Assembly: GCA_903835325.1 (NCBI GenBank) | Contig: CAILMU010000154.1 | Location: forward strand, 1 to 18,688 | Length of the DNA: 18,688 nt | Origin: an uncultured Microcaldota archaeon | GTDB lineage: Archaea; Micrarchaeota; Micrarchaeia; Anstonellales; Bilamarchaeaceae | Reading direction: 5' to 3' | Shown here: positions 1-9,800 of the stretch, piece after piece | Position numbering within the stretch: position 1 is the first letter of the stretch | Layout of the letters: the number at the start of each line of letters is the position of its first letter | The notes under the pieces: generated by a model | The model's input: only the letters and a program-made list of their open reading frames with translations | Told to the model about the DNA's origin: nothing | The model's database searches: none | Program-made: the position numbers and the translations under genes

Positions 1-3000
1 CGGGGGCACGACGGCTTTCGGCAGGGCCTGGAGCTGTATCGTCTTGACCGGCTCCCCGTTCCTGCCCAGCAAGGTGGCCTTGTAGACACCTTGTATCGCA
101 AGCGGGATGAGCAGGTTGCCGCCCTGGTCGGTGGTCATGTCGCTCACGGCGCCGTTCGGGGATGTCACGACGACCTTGCAGTAGGAGCACCTCAAACCGT
201 TTTCGGTCGTGGAGATGTCGGCGCTCGTTCCTATGAAGCCGCCGTTCCCTTGGATGTCGCGTGATACGCACGTGTGCTCCACGCAGTCCGAACCTTGCGG
301 GCACTGCGGGCATGCTGCCTGGTCCCCGCAGGCGTAGGTTTCGGTGATCCGGTGGTTCGACACCAGCCCGCATCCTGTTACCTGCTGGCATGAACCTGTG
401 GCTGCTCCAGTATCGCGGTTGGTGCAGTAGTAAGCGTCTTCGCAGGCGCTGTCTGTTTTGCAGCACCCGGGTGCGACGCACTGGGGCGTGCAGACGCCAT
501 TGATGCGGGTCTCGCCCGATTTGCATTCAGCCAGGCAGTTGCCGGATACTGATTCATAGCCGCTTGCGCAGACGCATGCATAGCTCTGCAGAATTTCGTT
601 CGCTCCGCATACGGGCGGCTTGATGGTCTGGCAACTCGAGCATGCGATCAGAGAGGCTCCTGAGAGGGTCTTGGGATCGTAGCCAGAGCCGCTTGCCGTT
701 ATGGCGACAGTGCCATCGCAGCCGCTGAAGCCTATCTTGCCGTCAGTATCGGTGTAATAGACATTCTGGCCGTTGCTTCCGTCCACAAGGACGTGGATCC
801 CTTCGACCGGCCTGCCATTGTATGTGACAGTCGCGATATCGCCGTCACAGGTCGAACTCAATGAGACCGACAACGGCCGGTGTTCTGAAGGCGGATTCGA
901 TGGCGGCTTGGTCGAACTTATGTTTACCGTGAAGTTCCAAGTCGCGCTGACTCCTGTATTCACACCGTCGCTGCAGTTGATGAACCAGTTATGCGGGCCG
1001 TTCGTGAGGCTTGTCGCGCTGATGGATGATGTGGTGCCGTTCCCTGCTGACGGATTAGTCGAGACCAGCGAACCATTCACGAAAAGCGAACAGGACAATG
1101 TAGGCGCGATATTGTCTGCCGGGATGAAGCTGAAACTCGCTGAACTGGACGTCAGGTTGTCATCGTTCAACGGGCTGAGGAGACTGATTGTGGGCGGGGT
1201 CGTATCTATCGTGATGTTCCGCAGAGGGCCGAGACCCATGTTCCCGCCAAGGTCTGTGCAGTTCACCCTCCACATGTATTTGCCGTCAGGTGCGCCGCTG
1301 AAGGAGAAATTCGTGACCGTGTTGTTGAAGACGGATGTGTTGGTCCGGACCGGCAGGTTCCCCAGGACTCCGCCTAGCAGGGTGCATGAGAAGTTCGGCG
1401 AGAAGTTATCGGTTGCGACGAAAGTAAAATTGGTGTAGTTCACCCCTAAAACCGCGCCGTCAGGCGGGAAGATGGAGGTGACGTTGGGGGGGTGGAGATC
1501 CACCGTGAAGTTCCGTGTGGGGCTTATGCCTGTGTTCATGCTGTCGTTGCAGCGGACCTGCCAGTTATGCACACCTTCAGGAATGCCGTTCACAAGGAAA
1601 TCGAACGTGGAGCCGCTGACCATCGATAGATTCGTCTGATTCAGTATCGAATCTATGTAAAGCGAGCAGGCGAGCGTAGGCGCGATATCATCGCTCGCGG
1701 TGAAGTTGAAGTCGACAGTGGACGCGTTAAACAAAGCATTATTCCCTGGGGAATATAATTTGACGATTGGGGGCGCGGTGTCCACAAGGAACGACCTGTT
1801 GCCGCTGGAGTTGGCATTGATGCTGTCGTTGCAGCTTATCGACCAGTTGTGCTGGCCATCAGGGATGGATGGGATGTTGAAGTTCGTGAGGCTTCCGTTC
1901 AGGGTGTTGTTGTTGGTCTGGTTGAGGATGCCGTCAAGGAAGATCGAGCAGTTCATGGCCGAAGCGAGATTGTCTGTGGCCGTGAAATTGAAATCCATTG
2001 CGGAGAGGTTGAAGGCCGTGTTGTTCCCTGGAGCGTTCAGGAGGATGGCGGGCGGGATGGTGTCTATCGTGATGTTCCGCAACGGGCCGATGCCCATGTT
2101 CCCGGCAAGGTCTGTGCAATTGACCCTCCACATATATTTCCCATTAGGAATGTTCTGGACAGTGAAATTCGTGTAGGTGTCGTTCAAAACAGAGGTGTTG
2201 GTCCTGCCTGGAACAGGCGTATTGCCCGATGCGCCGCTTAGCAAAGAGCACGAGAAGTTCGGCGAGAAGCTGTCGATAGCCGAGAAGGTGAAATTGCTGC
2301 TGTTTACCCCCAGAATCACGTCGTTTGGCGGGAAGAAGGATGACACAACAGGCGCATGGAGATCGACTGTGAAATTGCTCACAGCTCCGGTGTTGGTATC
2401 CCCATAGGTGTCGTTGCAACTTATTGCCCAGTTGTGCTGGCCTTCTGGGATTCCGATTATCACGAAGGACGTCGTCGTGGCGTTGATGACGCTGGTGTTC
2501 GTCTTATTGAGGCTCGAATCCAGATAAATCGAGCAGTTGTAGGCAATTGCCGGACCTTGGGCGCTGAAATTGAAGGTGACTACGCTGTTATTGCCCATGG
2601 CGTTGTTGGATGGCGATATCGGCGTCACCACGATGGTCTGCTGGGTCGTGTTCAGTATCCCGAAGACGCCCGATGGGATGACGTTGCTCAGGCCCAGCGT
2701 ATGCAATGTCAGGTTGAGCGCGGCGTGCATGTCTGTCCAGCCTGAGGAATACCTGTAGATGTCGAATCCGCTCTCGTTGTATTGAGTTGTGACTTCCGAT
2801 GCATCCCAGCGCCAGACGATGGTGTCGATTGTCGGCGAACCCGATAGCGATGCCATCCTGACATATTTCCCGGCAAACGAGCTGAAAGGCGGGACAGCCG
2901 GCTCGGCCGACCATTTGAGATAGTACCTCTGCGAGGAACCGAGCTGGTCGCTGATATCGAGCGTGGTATGGTTCGTCATCGTGCCAGACGGGTTCAGGAA

Positions 3001-5553
3001 GGTGGTATTGGTCATGTTGTACCTAATCGAGACCGCGCTTTCCAGGTAAAGGTCGTAGTTGCTGTTGTTGAAAAGGGTGGTGTTCGCGAATGAAGTGGCG
3101 TTCACCAAATCCATGATGGCGATGCCGCGGGCATTGCTGGATGACTTGGCATCCGCGAAAGCGAGATTGGTGCTGTAAATCAGATAGAAACCGCTATCGG
3201 TGTTGTTGTACGCGATATCGCTGATGAAGGTGTGATTGGAGACCGTGTTGGCATAGAAGCCCTCCTGGTGGTTGCTGAATGCGGTGTCATTGAAGAAAGT
3301 GCTGTTACCGGAGGTCAAGTACAGGTGGAAACCGTCGTTGGTATTGTTCCATGCGATATTATTGGAGAAATTCTCATCGGATAATATCCCGACAAACTCG
3401 AAGCCGTTCCCCAGATTGCTGCACCCTGTATTGTTCACGAAGGTGTCGTTGGCTTCCGGTGATGACACATAGAAGCCATCGACCGTGTTGTTGCAGGCCG
3501 TGTTGTTGTAGACGCTGTTGTTTGCGCCGTAAGCGAAAACCATGCCGTATTGGTCGTTGTACAGGGTGTTATTGACAACGTTGTTGAACTTCGTATAGAC
3601 GAAGATGCCGGCGCCATTCGTGTTGTTGAAGACAGTGTTGCTGAGCAGCGTGTTGTTCGAGCCTGAATTGAGCGTCAATTGCGAATAACCGCTATCGACC
3701 CCGTTCTGAAATAGCGAATTGCCCGCGAATCTATTCAGGTTCGAATTGACAAATATCCCGTAGTATTTGCTGCCATACACGATATTGTTTGTGAAATTGT
3801 TCGAATCGCCGTATACATCGATGCCATCGTTAGAGCTGTTGAATATCGTGATGTTGGCGAAAACGTTGTTTGCGCTGCTGTCGATTCCGATGCCATCATA
3901 AGAGCTGTTTGAGATGGTCAGGTTCCGGAACGTGCTGCTGTTTGAATTGTACGTATAGAGGCCATAGGAATAGCCGGAGACCATCGGACAGTCCTTCACA
4001 GTGACATTGGTCAGCGAGCCTTTGAGGGCGATGCCGATGGCGGCGGAGGTGCCATTGTTCGTTATGCTATAGCCGTTGCAGTCGAAGACGAGGTTGGAGG
4101 CGGTGATTTTCACGCACACGTTGCTCCCGGTCGGCAGGCCGGAGGCGTCATTGGGCGCCCCAGTGTAGTTGTTCGCCATTGTGAAGCTGGTGTTGACGAT
4201 AGGGCAGTTCGTGACGTTGTTCTGCATTATCGCGTAAGTGCTCGAAGGGATGATGTTATAGAGGCTCAGGACATGGTTGGCGATATCAGGGGTGTCGTTC
4301 AGGGGTGAGATGCCCCAGCTTCCGGAAGTGTATTTCCATAGTTCGAAGAGGTTCTCATTATACGTAGAATTGAGGTCCGATGGCTGCCAGGTGAAGGATA
4401 TCGAGCTTATCGTGCCGCTCCCTTGTATCCGCAGGAATTTCTGCGCAAATGAGATGCGGTCTGCGGGGGTCGAGCCCGGACCGGCGTTCCATGAGATGTT
4501 GTATGACGCGACGGGGGAATCATCGTAGATGTTCAGGCTCGTGGAATTGAGGTTGCCATCACCCGGGCCTTCGAAAGTGATGTTGGTGGCGTTGTAGTGG
4601 TTGACATCGGCGCTATAGACATACCAGTCGTCCACGCTGTTGTTGTATAGCAGAAGATTCGTTATCGTGGTGTAGTTGACTCCGCCGGCGAACTCGATGC
4701 CCCAACGGGCATTGTTGTACAGCGTGTTGTTGATGATTGTGTTGTTCGTCGCCTGCTCGATGTCCATCCCGTCGACCGTGTTGTCGTGGGCGGTGTTGTT
4801 GATGATTGTGTTGTTCGGATAAGAATTGATGTAGAACCCCCGGCCGTTCTTGTATGCGACATTGTTCATCAAGGTGCCGAAACCAGAGGCGAAATCGAAG
4901 CCTCCTGCCGTGTTATTGAACGCCGAGTTGTTGATGAGCGAATTATTCACCCCAGTATGGACGTAGAATCCGTAATCGTTGGAGCTGTTATAGGCGACAT
5001 TGTTTGCCAAGATATTATCGTGGGGCTGGTAGATGAGGCTAGCGTCCGTGACTTCAAAATTGGCATACGTGCTTTTGTATGCGATGTTGTTCGAGATGTT
5101 GTTGTAATTGCCGGAACTCACGATAAAGTTGAACGTGTTGTTGAAGGCAGTGTTGTTGAAGATAGTATTGTTGTTCGCGTAGTACAGGTTGATCCCGTAA
5201 TAATAGTTCGATATCCCCGGGCAGTTCTTTATCGTGACATTGTTGTATGAGCCGTTCACGAAGATGCCGTGCGTCGTGTATGTGGGATAGGTATGCGACC
5301 CATTCTCTGTGATGTTGTATCCGTTGCAATCGAAGACGACATTCGATGCCGCGATCTTGATGCATGCGAAATCATAGAAGGTGCTTAGCTCAGGGAGCTG
5401 GACAGGGGAACCGTTCAGGTTGTTTGAGAGCAGATATGGCGAGCCTGATGGGTTGGTGATGGACTGGCAGTTTGTGACCGCCGTGGAAAAAAGGCAACCT
5501 GCAAGGTATAGCAGAGATAAAGCTACGAATATAATATTAGCATGGGCTTTCAT
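1..5553 (-). CDS. Giant secreted surface protein: two parallel beta-helix regions, six Ig-like domains, Cys-rich region (C-terminus off window)
   Basis: The minus-strand frame is open from ATG 5553 to the left edge (1,851 residues), so the C-terminus is missing. I spot-checked the frame at several places by reverse translation. Residues 1-24 form a Sec-type signal peptide containing a lipobox-like LAGC (Cys20). Two right-handed parallel beta-helix (NosD/PbH1-like) regions follow, about 60-300 and 480-850. Each opens with a CxKIxASNxVFDCNGYxIT motif and is dense in Asn and N-x-S/T sequons. Each is followed by a Trp-containing module (about 380-445 and 905-970). Six Ig-like domains of about 95 residues span about 973-1546. 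A small beta-sandwich (about 1555-1640), a Cys-rich stretch (about 1645-1745) and the start of another beta-sandwich close the visible part. By analogy with the protein at 6809-10489, a C-terminal anchor probably lies off the edge. Role inferred: extracellular, glycosylated adhesin or envelope protein; ligand unknown. The start is supported by a TATA box 26 nt upstream. Confidence 0.88.
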   Translation of the reverse strand, partial: MKAHANIIFVALSLLYLAGCLFSTAVTNCQSITNPSGSPYLLSNNLNGSPVQLPELSTFYDFACIKIAASNVVFDCNGYNITENGSHTYPTYTTHGIFVNGSYNNVTIKNCPGISNYYYGINLYYANNNTIFNNTAFNNTFNFIVSSGNYNNISNNIAYKSTYANFEVTDASLIYQPHDNILANNVAYNSSNDYGFYVHTGVNNSLINNSAFNNTAGGFDFASGFGTLMNNVAYKNGRGFYINSYPNNTIINNTAHDNTVDGMDIEQATNNTIINNTLYNNARWGIEFAGGVNYTTITNLLLYNNSVDDWYVYSADVNHYNATNITFEGPGDGNLNSTSLNIYDDSPVASYNISWNAGPGSTPADRISFAQKFLRIQGSGTISSISFTWQPSDLNSTYNENLFELWKYTSGSWGISPLNDTPDIANHVLSLYNIIPSSTYAIMQNNVTNCPIVNTSFTMANNYTGAPNDASGLPTGSNVCVKITASNLVFDCNGYSITNNGTSAAIGIALKGSLTNVTVKDCPMVSGYSYGLYTYNSNSSTFRNLTISNSSYDGIGIDSSANNVFANITIFNSSNDGIDVYGDSNNFTNNIVYGSKYYGIFVNSNLNRFAGNSLFQNGVDSGYSQLTLNSGSNNTLLSNTVFNNTNGAGIFVYTKFNNVVNNTLYNDQYGMVFAYGANNSVYNNTACNNTVDGFYVSSPEANDTFVNNTGCSNLGNGFEFVGILSDENFSNNIAWNNTNDGFHLYLTSGNSTFFNDTAFSNHQEGFYANTVSNHTFISDIAYNNTDSGFYLIYSTNLAFADAKSSSNARGIAIMDLVNATSFANTTLFNNSNYDLYLESAVSIRYNMTNTTFLNPSGTMTNHTTLDISDQLGSSQRYYLKWSAEPAVPPFSSFAGKYVRMASLSGSPTIDTIVWRWDASEVTTQYNESGFDIYRYSSGWTDMHAALNLTLHTLGLSNVIPSGVFGILNTTQQTIVVTPISPSNNAMGNNSVVTFNFSAQGPAIAYNCSIYLDSSLNKTNTSVINATTTSFVIIGIPEGQHNWAISCNDTYGDTNTGAVSNFTVDLHAPVVSSFFPPNDVILGVNSSNFTFSAIDSFSPNFSCSLLSGASGNTPVPGRTNTSVLNDTYTNFTVQNIPNGKYMWRVNCTDLAGNMGIGPLRNITIDTIPPAILLNAPGNNTAFNLSAMDFNFTATDNLASAMNCSIFLDGILNQTNNNTLNGSLTNFNIPSIPDGQHNWSISCNDSINANSSGNRSFLVDTAPPIVKLYSPGNNALFNASTVDFNFTASDDIAPTLACSLYIDSILNQTNLSMVSGSTFDFLVNGIPEGVHNWQVRCNDSMNTGISPTRNFTVDLHPPNVTSIFPPDGAVLGVNYTNFTFVATDNFSPNFSCTLLGGVLGNLPVRTNTSVFNNTVTNFSFSGAPDGKYMWRVNCTDLGGNMGLGPLRNITIDTTPPTISLLSPLNDDNLTSSSASFSFIPADNIAPTLSCSLFVNGSLVSTNPSAGNGTTSSISATSLTNGPHNWFINCSDGVNTGVSATWNFTVNISSTKPPSNPPSEHRPLSVSLSSTCDGDIATVTYNGRPVEGIHVLVDGSNGQNVYYTDTDGKIGFSGCDGTVAITASGSGYDPKTLSGASLIACSSCQTIKPPVCGANEILQSYACVCASGYESVSGNCLAECKSGETRINGVCTPQCVAPGCCKTDSACEDAYYCTNRDTGAATGSCQQVTGCGLVSNHRITETYACGDQAACPQCPQGSDCVEHTCVSRDIQGNGGFIGTSADISTTENGLRCSYCKVVVTSPNGAVSDMTTDQGGNLLIPLAIQGVYKATLLGRNGEPVKTIQLQALPKAVVPP
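915..2634 (-). repeat. Six Ig-like domain repeats arranged as a duplicated block of three
   Basis: In coding order the units start near 2634, 2350, 2049, 1767, 1487 and 1191. Each has an SP-x-N-N opening, a central Cys (NCS/SCS), a motif like G-x-H-N-W or G-K-Y-M-W-R, and a second Cys in NC-x-D, as in a disulfide-closed beta-sandwich. Units 1 and 4 both end in FTVDLHxP. Units 2 and 5 share GKYMWRVNCTDL and RNITIDTxPP. So 1-2-3 matches 4-5-6 in order, with a DNA period of about 860 bp: for example, the 18-base string starting at 1205 recurs at 2063. This indicates tandem duplication of a three-domain block. Confidence 0.8.
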
Positions 5554-5570
5554 GGGTCCGGATTCCGATT

Positions 5571-5585
5571 CGATATTTTTATATC
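5571..5585 (-). promoter_or_regulatory. TATA box for the giant surface protein gene (leaderless)
   Basis: The minus strand reads GATATAAAAATATCG here. The centre (about 5579) is 26 nt before the A of ATG 5553, the usual archaeal TATA-to-start-site distance, so transcription should begin at or next to the start codon. No Shine-Dalgarno sequence is visible. Confidence 0.7.
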
Positions 5586-5635
5586 TATCTGAATCAGTAT
5601 GTTCGCCCCTGCCGACGGTTGGACTATTTAACAAT

Positions 5636-5650
5636 CATTAAATAGTTTAG
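5636..5650 (+). promoter_or_regulatory. Candidate TATA element for ino1
   Basis: The A/T-rich stretch CATTAAATAGTTTA precedes ino1 in the 142-bp divergent spacer. A start site about 26 nt downstream would fall near 5668, leaving a leader of about 28 nt before ATG 5696. No strong Shine-Dalgarno is visible in that leader, only a weak TTGATG. Confidence 0.4.
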
Positions 5651-5695
5651 GATTGATAACATGGTCAAGGGCTGATATCCCTTGTTGATGCTTTT

Positions 5696-6793
5696 ATGGG
5701 AAAGATAAGATGCGCCGTCGTCGGAGTGGGGAATTGCTTTGCGGGCCTTGTTCAGGGGATAGAGTATTATCGCCTCCACCCGGAGCAGCAGGTAATCGGG
5801 GTCATGCATCCGGTCATGGGCGGCTACTCCATCTATGATATCGATTTCGTCGCCGCCTTCGATGTGGATTCGAAAAAGGTGGGGAACCCCCTCAACGAGG
5901 CTGTGTATTCCGAGCCGAACAAGGTGAAATGGGTCGAGAAGCTCGTCCAGATGAAGGATGTCACCGTCAAGCAGTCTCCGCAGCTGGATGGGGTCGGCAT
6001 GTATGTCAAGAAGGTCGTGACTCCGGTAACGGAAAGGCCTCTTGAAGAGCTGAGGAAAGAGGTCATGAAGGAGATAAAGGATAAGAAGGTGGAGATACTC
6101 GTCTCATATCTTCCTGTAGGGTCCGACAAGGCTACGAAATTCTGGGCTCAGACGTGTTTGGATGCCAAAATCGGGTTCGTCAACTGCATGCCGAGCTTCA
6201 TTGCTAGCGAGCCGGAATGGGCCAAGAAGTTCGAGAAGGCTGGGCTCCCGATAATCGGGGACGACATCAAAGGTCAGGTCGGGGCGACGATAGTGCATCG
6301 GACCATGGCCAGGCTGTGCGATGAGCGTGGCACAAAGATAGAGAAGACGTACCAGATAAACGTGGGCGGAAACACTGATTTCCTTTCGATGAAGGAGCAG
6401 GAGAGGCTCGCATCGAAGAAGATCTCCAAAACGGAATCGGTCCAGTCTCAGCTGTCGCAAAGGCTTCCTGATGAGCGGATATATGTCGGACCCTCTGATT
6501 TCATCCCCTTCCTGGGCAACACGAAACTCATGTTCATGAGGATCGAGGGCAGGATGTGGGCGAACATCCCGTACAACATGGAAGTGCGCCTCGAGGTCGA
6601 TGACAAGGCCAATTCCGCAGGGATAGTGATAGACGCCATCCGCTATTGCAGGATAGCCCTGGACCGGAAGATAGCCGGGCCATTGATCGGCCCTAGCGCC
6701 TGGCTCATGAAGCACCCGCCAGAGCAATTCAGCGACGACCAAGCCAAGAAGATGGCTGAGGAGTTCGCCTCGGGACCGGGAAAAAAAGAGTGA
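5696..6793 (+). CDS. ino1: Myo-inositol-1(3)-phosphate synthase
   Basis: Converts glucose 6-phosphate to inositol phosphate using NAD+, a cytoplasmic step that feeds inositol-headgroup ether lipids and, in some archaea, inositol-based compatible solutes. At 365 residues it is close to the short archaeal/actinobacterial form (M. tuberculosis Ino1 is 367). Visible motifs: the N-terminal Rossmann loop VVGVGNCFAGL (8-18), SYLPVGSD (137-144), the family signature GDDIKGQVGATIVHR (188-202) with its conserved lysine, NVGGNTDF (222-229), and LEVDDKANSAG (299-309). The start ATG places the NAD loop at the usual distance from the N-terminus. It is divergent from the giant surface gene and convergent, with a 15-bp gap, with the second one. 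The C-terminal Lys-rich tail is encoded by the same A-tracts that serve as T-tracts for the opposing gene. Function is confident; the downstream product is not shown here. Confidence 0.95.
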   Translation: MGKIRCAVVGVGNCFAGLVQGIEYYRLHPEQQVIGVMHPVMGGYSIYDIDFVAAFDVDSKKVGNPLNEAVYSEPNKVKWVEKLVQMKDVTVKQSPQLDGVGMYVKKVVTPVTERPLEELRKEVMKEIKDKKVEILVSYLPVGSDKATKFWAQTCLDAKIGFVNCMPSFIASEPEWAKKFEKAGLPIIGDDIKGQVGATIVHRTMARLCDERGTKIEKTYQINVGGNTDFLSMKEQERLASKKISKTESVQSQLSQRLPDERIYVGPSDFIPFLGNTKLMFMRIEGRMWANIPYNMEVRLEVDDKANSAGIVIDAIRYCRIALDRKIAGPLIGPSAWLMKHPPEQFSDDQAKKMAEEFASGPGKKE

Positions 6794-6798
6794 AAAAA
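6781..6798 (-). terminator. Poly-T terminator of the second surface protein gene
   Basis: On the minus strand T6 (6798-6793) and T7 (6787-6781) lie 11-28 nt after the stop at 6809-6811, with no obvious hairpin, as expected for archaeal oligo-T termination. The tracts overlap the last codons of ino1 on the other strand. Confidence 0.5.
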
Positions 6799-6808
6799 GG
6801 AGAGCGGT

Positions 6809-9800
6809 TCACTTCTTCTTGTTGCGCTGCAGGAGGTAGTACGCGAGCAGCGCAAGCAGCACGACCGCCAAAAGTACCATAAGCGGCAGCGGGCACATCT
6901 GGAGAAGCGGATTCTGGCCCGCTGCTTCAGGCGTAGTTGCAGGCCCGGGCAGGATATTGAGCTCGATGGAGGCCAGCTTCTCTCCGCCTTTTCCCGAATA
7001 CAATGTCACTATCAGCTTCCCTGGCTTGCTGCTATCGATAGGGTATTTCCCCCCTCCCCATAGCCCTTCTGAGATGATAGTCCCGTCCGGATATGCCACG
7101 ACAAGGTAGCCGGCATCGGATTGGACGCTGCAGGCTTGGCCCACGTGGCAATCTGCGCCTGAGACATTCCCTTTTTGCTGGCACGACGGGCAGCCGGTCT
7201 CGCCGCAGTGCCTAGTGAGCTCTTCGCCCTGGTATGGGACCCATCTGTGGCCCGATACGTGCCCGCATTGCCCGCTTTGGACCGGCTGGCAGCTCCCGCC
7301 CTGGCAGGATTCTGAATCAGGGCACGGTGAATCGTCTATGCAGCACTCCGGTTTGCCTACGCATGGAACTGGCCTGGGCATGCATGCGCCTGCATGGGCA
7401 TCGCATGTCTGATTGCTGGCACAGTCCGAATCATTCAGGCACCCGGGCCTAGCGGCGCATTGGCCGCTTACGCATCGCTCATCGCTCGGGCAATCCCTGT
7501 CGCTTTGGCATCCCGGGCGCGGGGCGCACTGCCCGTCCTGGCAGGTATCGCCTTGCGGGCATTGGGAATCCGAAACGCATCCGGCCGGGCACTGATCGCA
7601 GGATGCGCTCGAGAAGCGGCTGGGGCCGAAGGGGATGTAGCCGCCTTCTTTGCTGGCATACAATTCTGAAACCTGCCCGCATCCCATAGTTGCCTGGATC
7701 TGGCCAGACGCATTCGTGGAATAGATTGCATCCCCTATGAGGACACGCGCTTCACTGACAGGAAGACCGCCGCTTTGTACGGTGATGAGCGCTCCTGAAC
7801 ATGAAGGTTCGGCATCCACAGATAATAACCTGGTCTGCCCTCCTTCCCCTCCGCCGTTCACCGGTGGCGTGTAATTGGCCAGCAGGGCGTATATGCCTGA
7901 ATCCGAGACATCCTGAAGGGACACCCTCCGATTCGAGTTGTCTGCGGAATCGTTCCGGAGGACCCATCTTTCGGAAGTGAATTCCCAGAGCTGGATATCG
8001 GTGTATCCTGAGGTCTCGGCAAGGCTCCAATGCCAGGTGGCATCGCTTATATCCATGGGCAGGCATCCCTCCCCCTGGCAGAGATCGGATATCTGGACGA
8101 ACTTGTTGTGGAAGGAAGTCCCGAACGGCAGGTCGGGTGTAGGCTGGATGGCATGATCGATGAAGAAGCCTTGGCCGCCGGACTTGGTGTCATATGTAAG
8201 GTTGGCATCCAGCGAAAGGGTGGTGTAATCATGGATGCCGCCCGAGTCCCGATCGAATACCACCTGGGACATGGATATCCTGGACATCGAACGGGCGCTC
8301 GGTTCGAACGCCTGGAGGTCGTAGGTATCGTTGAACAGCCTGTCCAACGACATCGACAGGGTCCCTGTGTGCATGAAGACGCCGTAATCGTTGTCGTATG
8401 CGATGTTATGGTCCATATCCGCCTGGAACGGGCTGTAGACCGCGACCGTGGTGCCGGCGAACTTGAAGCCGGCCCCGGAACATCCTTTGCCGCAATAATG
8501 GTGGCCGTAGGCCGTGTTGCCGCTAAGCGTGACTCCGCCGACCCGGCTGGCGATGGAGGATTCGACATCGAACCCATAGATGAGGTTCTGGTATGCTGTA
8601 TTCCTGCGGATGGTGGTGTCAGGCGCTCCTATCAGGAAACCCGAGACGCCCACTTTCTCGTTCCCGTTCCCGTATGCGGTATTATCGTCAAGGGTGTTGA
8701 ATGCGGCGCTTCCTGGCGAGCTCGAGAACTCGAAGATGTGGAAGCCGTCCCCTGTGTTATCCGATGCGATATCCCTGCTCAGGTTGTTGTATTGCGCGTT
8801 GCAGCCTTCGCATCCAGTCGGGGTCACGACCGAGAAGCCGTTCCTGCCATTGCCTGATGCGTTGCTCCTTGAGATGGTGTTATGGTCATCCTGGATGAGG
8901 TACCCGTCGCCGTCGTTCCCGTCCGCCCTGTCCAGGCTCAACGTGTTGTAGGAGCTAACGACGGATGCCTCTCCAGATGTATCAACGAAAAAGCCGTTGC
9001 CCCCGTTCTCCTGGGCGAGGTCGGAGGCCATCGTGTTGTTTGAACCCGAATAAACCTTGAAGCCATGGCCCGCGTTGCTAAGAGCGCTGTTCCCGGTGAG
9101 ATCGGTGTTGTTCACGTAAACCATGAGGAAGCCGTTGCTGCAATCGTTGTTCGGGTCCTGGCAGTATGGCGAGCTACCAAAACCGTTGGAATCCGCGGTG
9201 TTGCCGGTCAATACATTATCGTTCCCGCTGCAGTAGCGGTCGATGCAGAATGGCTGGGCGAACTCGAATCCGTTGGCCCCGTTGCCGGTCGCGTTGTTTA
9301 AGACATAGCGGTTGCGGTCGTCCTGCGAGAAGAATCCGTCGTAGGCGTTGTCAAGGGCGGTGTTCCTGGTGAAGTTGTTGAGCGAACGGAGGATGGCCTC
9401 GTGCGAGCTCACCCAGAAACCATGCTCGCCGTTCTCCGTGGCGTTGTTGCCATCAAGGACGGTGAATGAGGCGTGATAGACGAAGAAACCCGCCCCGGCG
9501 TTCCCGGTGGCGCTGTTGTTGTACAGCGCGGTGCTGTTGGCCTCCTCCACAAGGAAGCCGTTTATCGGGCAGGGGAAGTTGCCCGGCAGGCAGCGCAACC
9601 CGAAACCGTTCCCTGTCGCGGTGTTGTCGATGAGCGTGTTGCTATCGGCGCTCGGGTAGCCGTCGAAATAAATGCGGAAGCCGTCATTGCCATTGTTCGT
9701 GGCAAAGTTGCCTATCAGCCGGTCGTGGTCATCATCGGTCAATAGGAATCCGTCTCCGCCGTTGCCATCGGCGATGTTGCCGGTCAGGTTGCTGTTGGAT

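Noticed and set aside
773..2745. Several plus-strand open frames of 60-220 codons opposite the giant surface protein
   Set aside because: They lie antisense to a continuous minus-strand frame with clear signal peptide, helix and Ig-like repeats. Their translations are low-complexity mirror products of the repeats, without recognisable motifs.
3000..5350. Repeated short GTTGTTG-rich strings that might suggest a CRISPR or other DNA-level repeat array
   Set aside because: They are the reverse strand of Asn-Asn codons in beta-helix coils. Spacing follows the protein repeat, the units are not identical, and there are no unique spacers.
8030..8857. A 275-codon plus-strand frame inside the second surface protein gene
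   Set aside because: It is antisense to the beta-helix and Trp-module codons, and its product has no family features. Long antisense frames are expected opposite GC-rich repetitive coding sequence.
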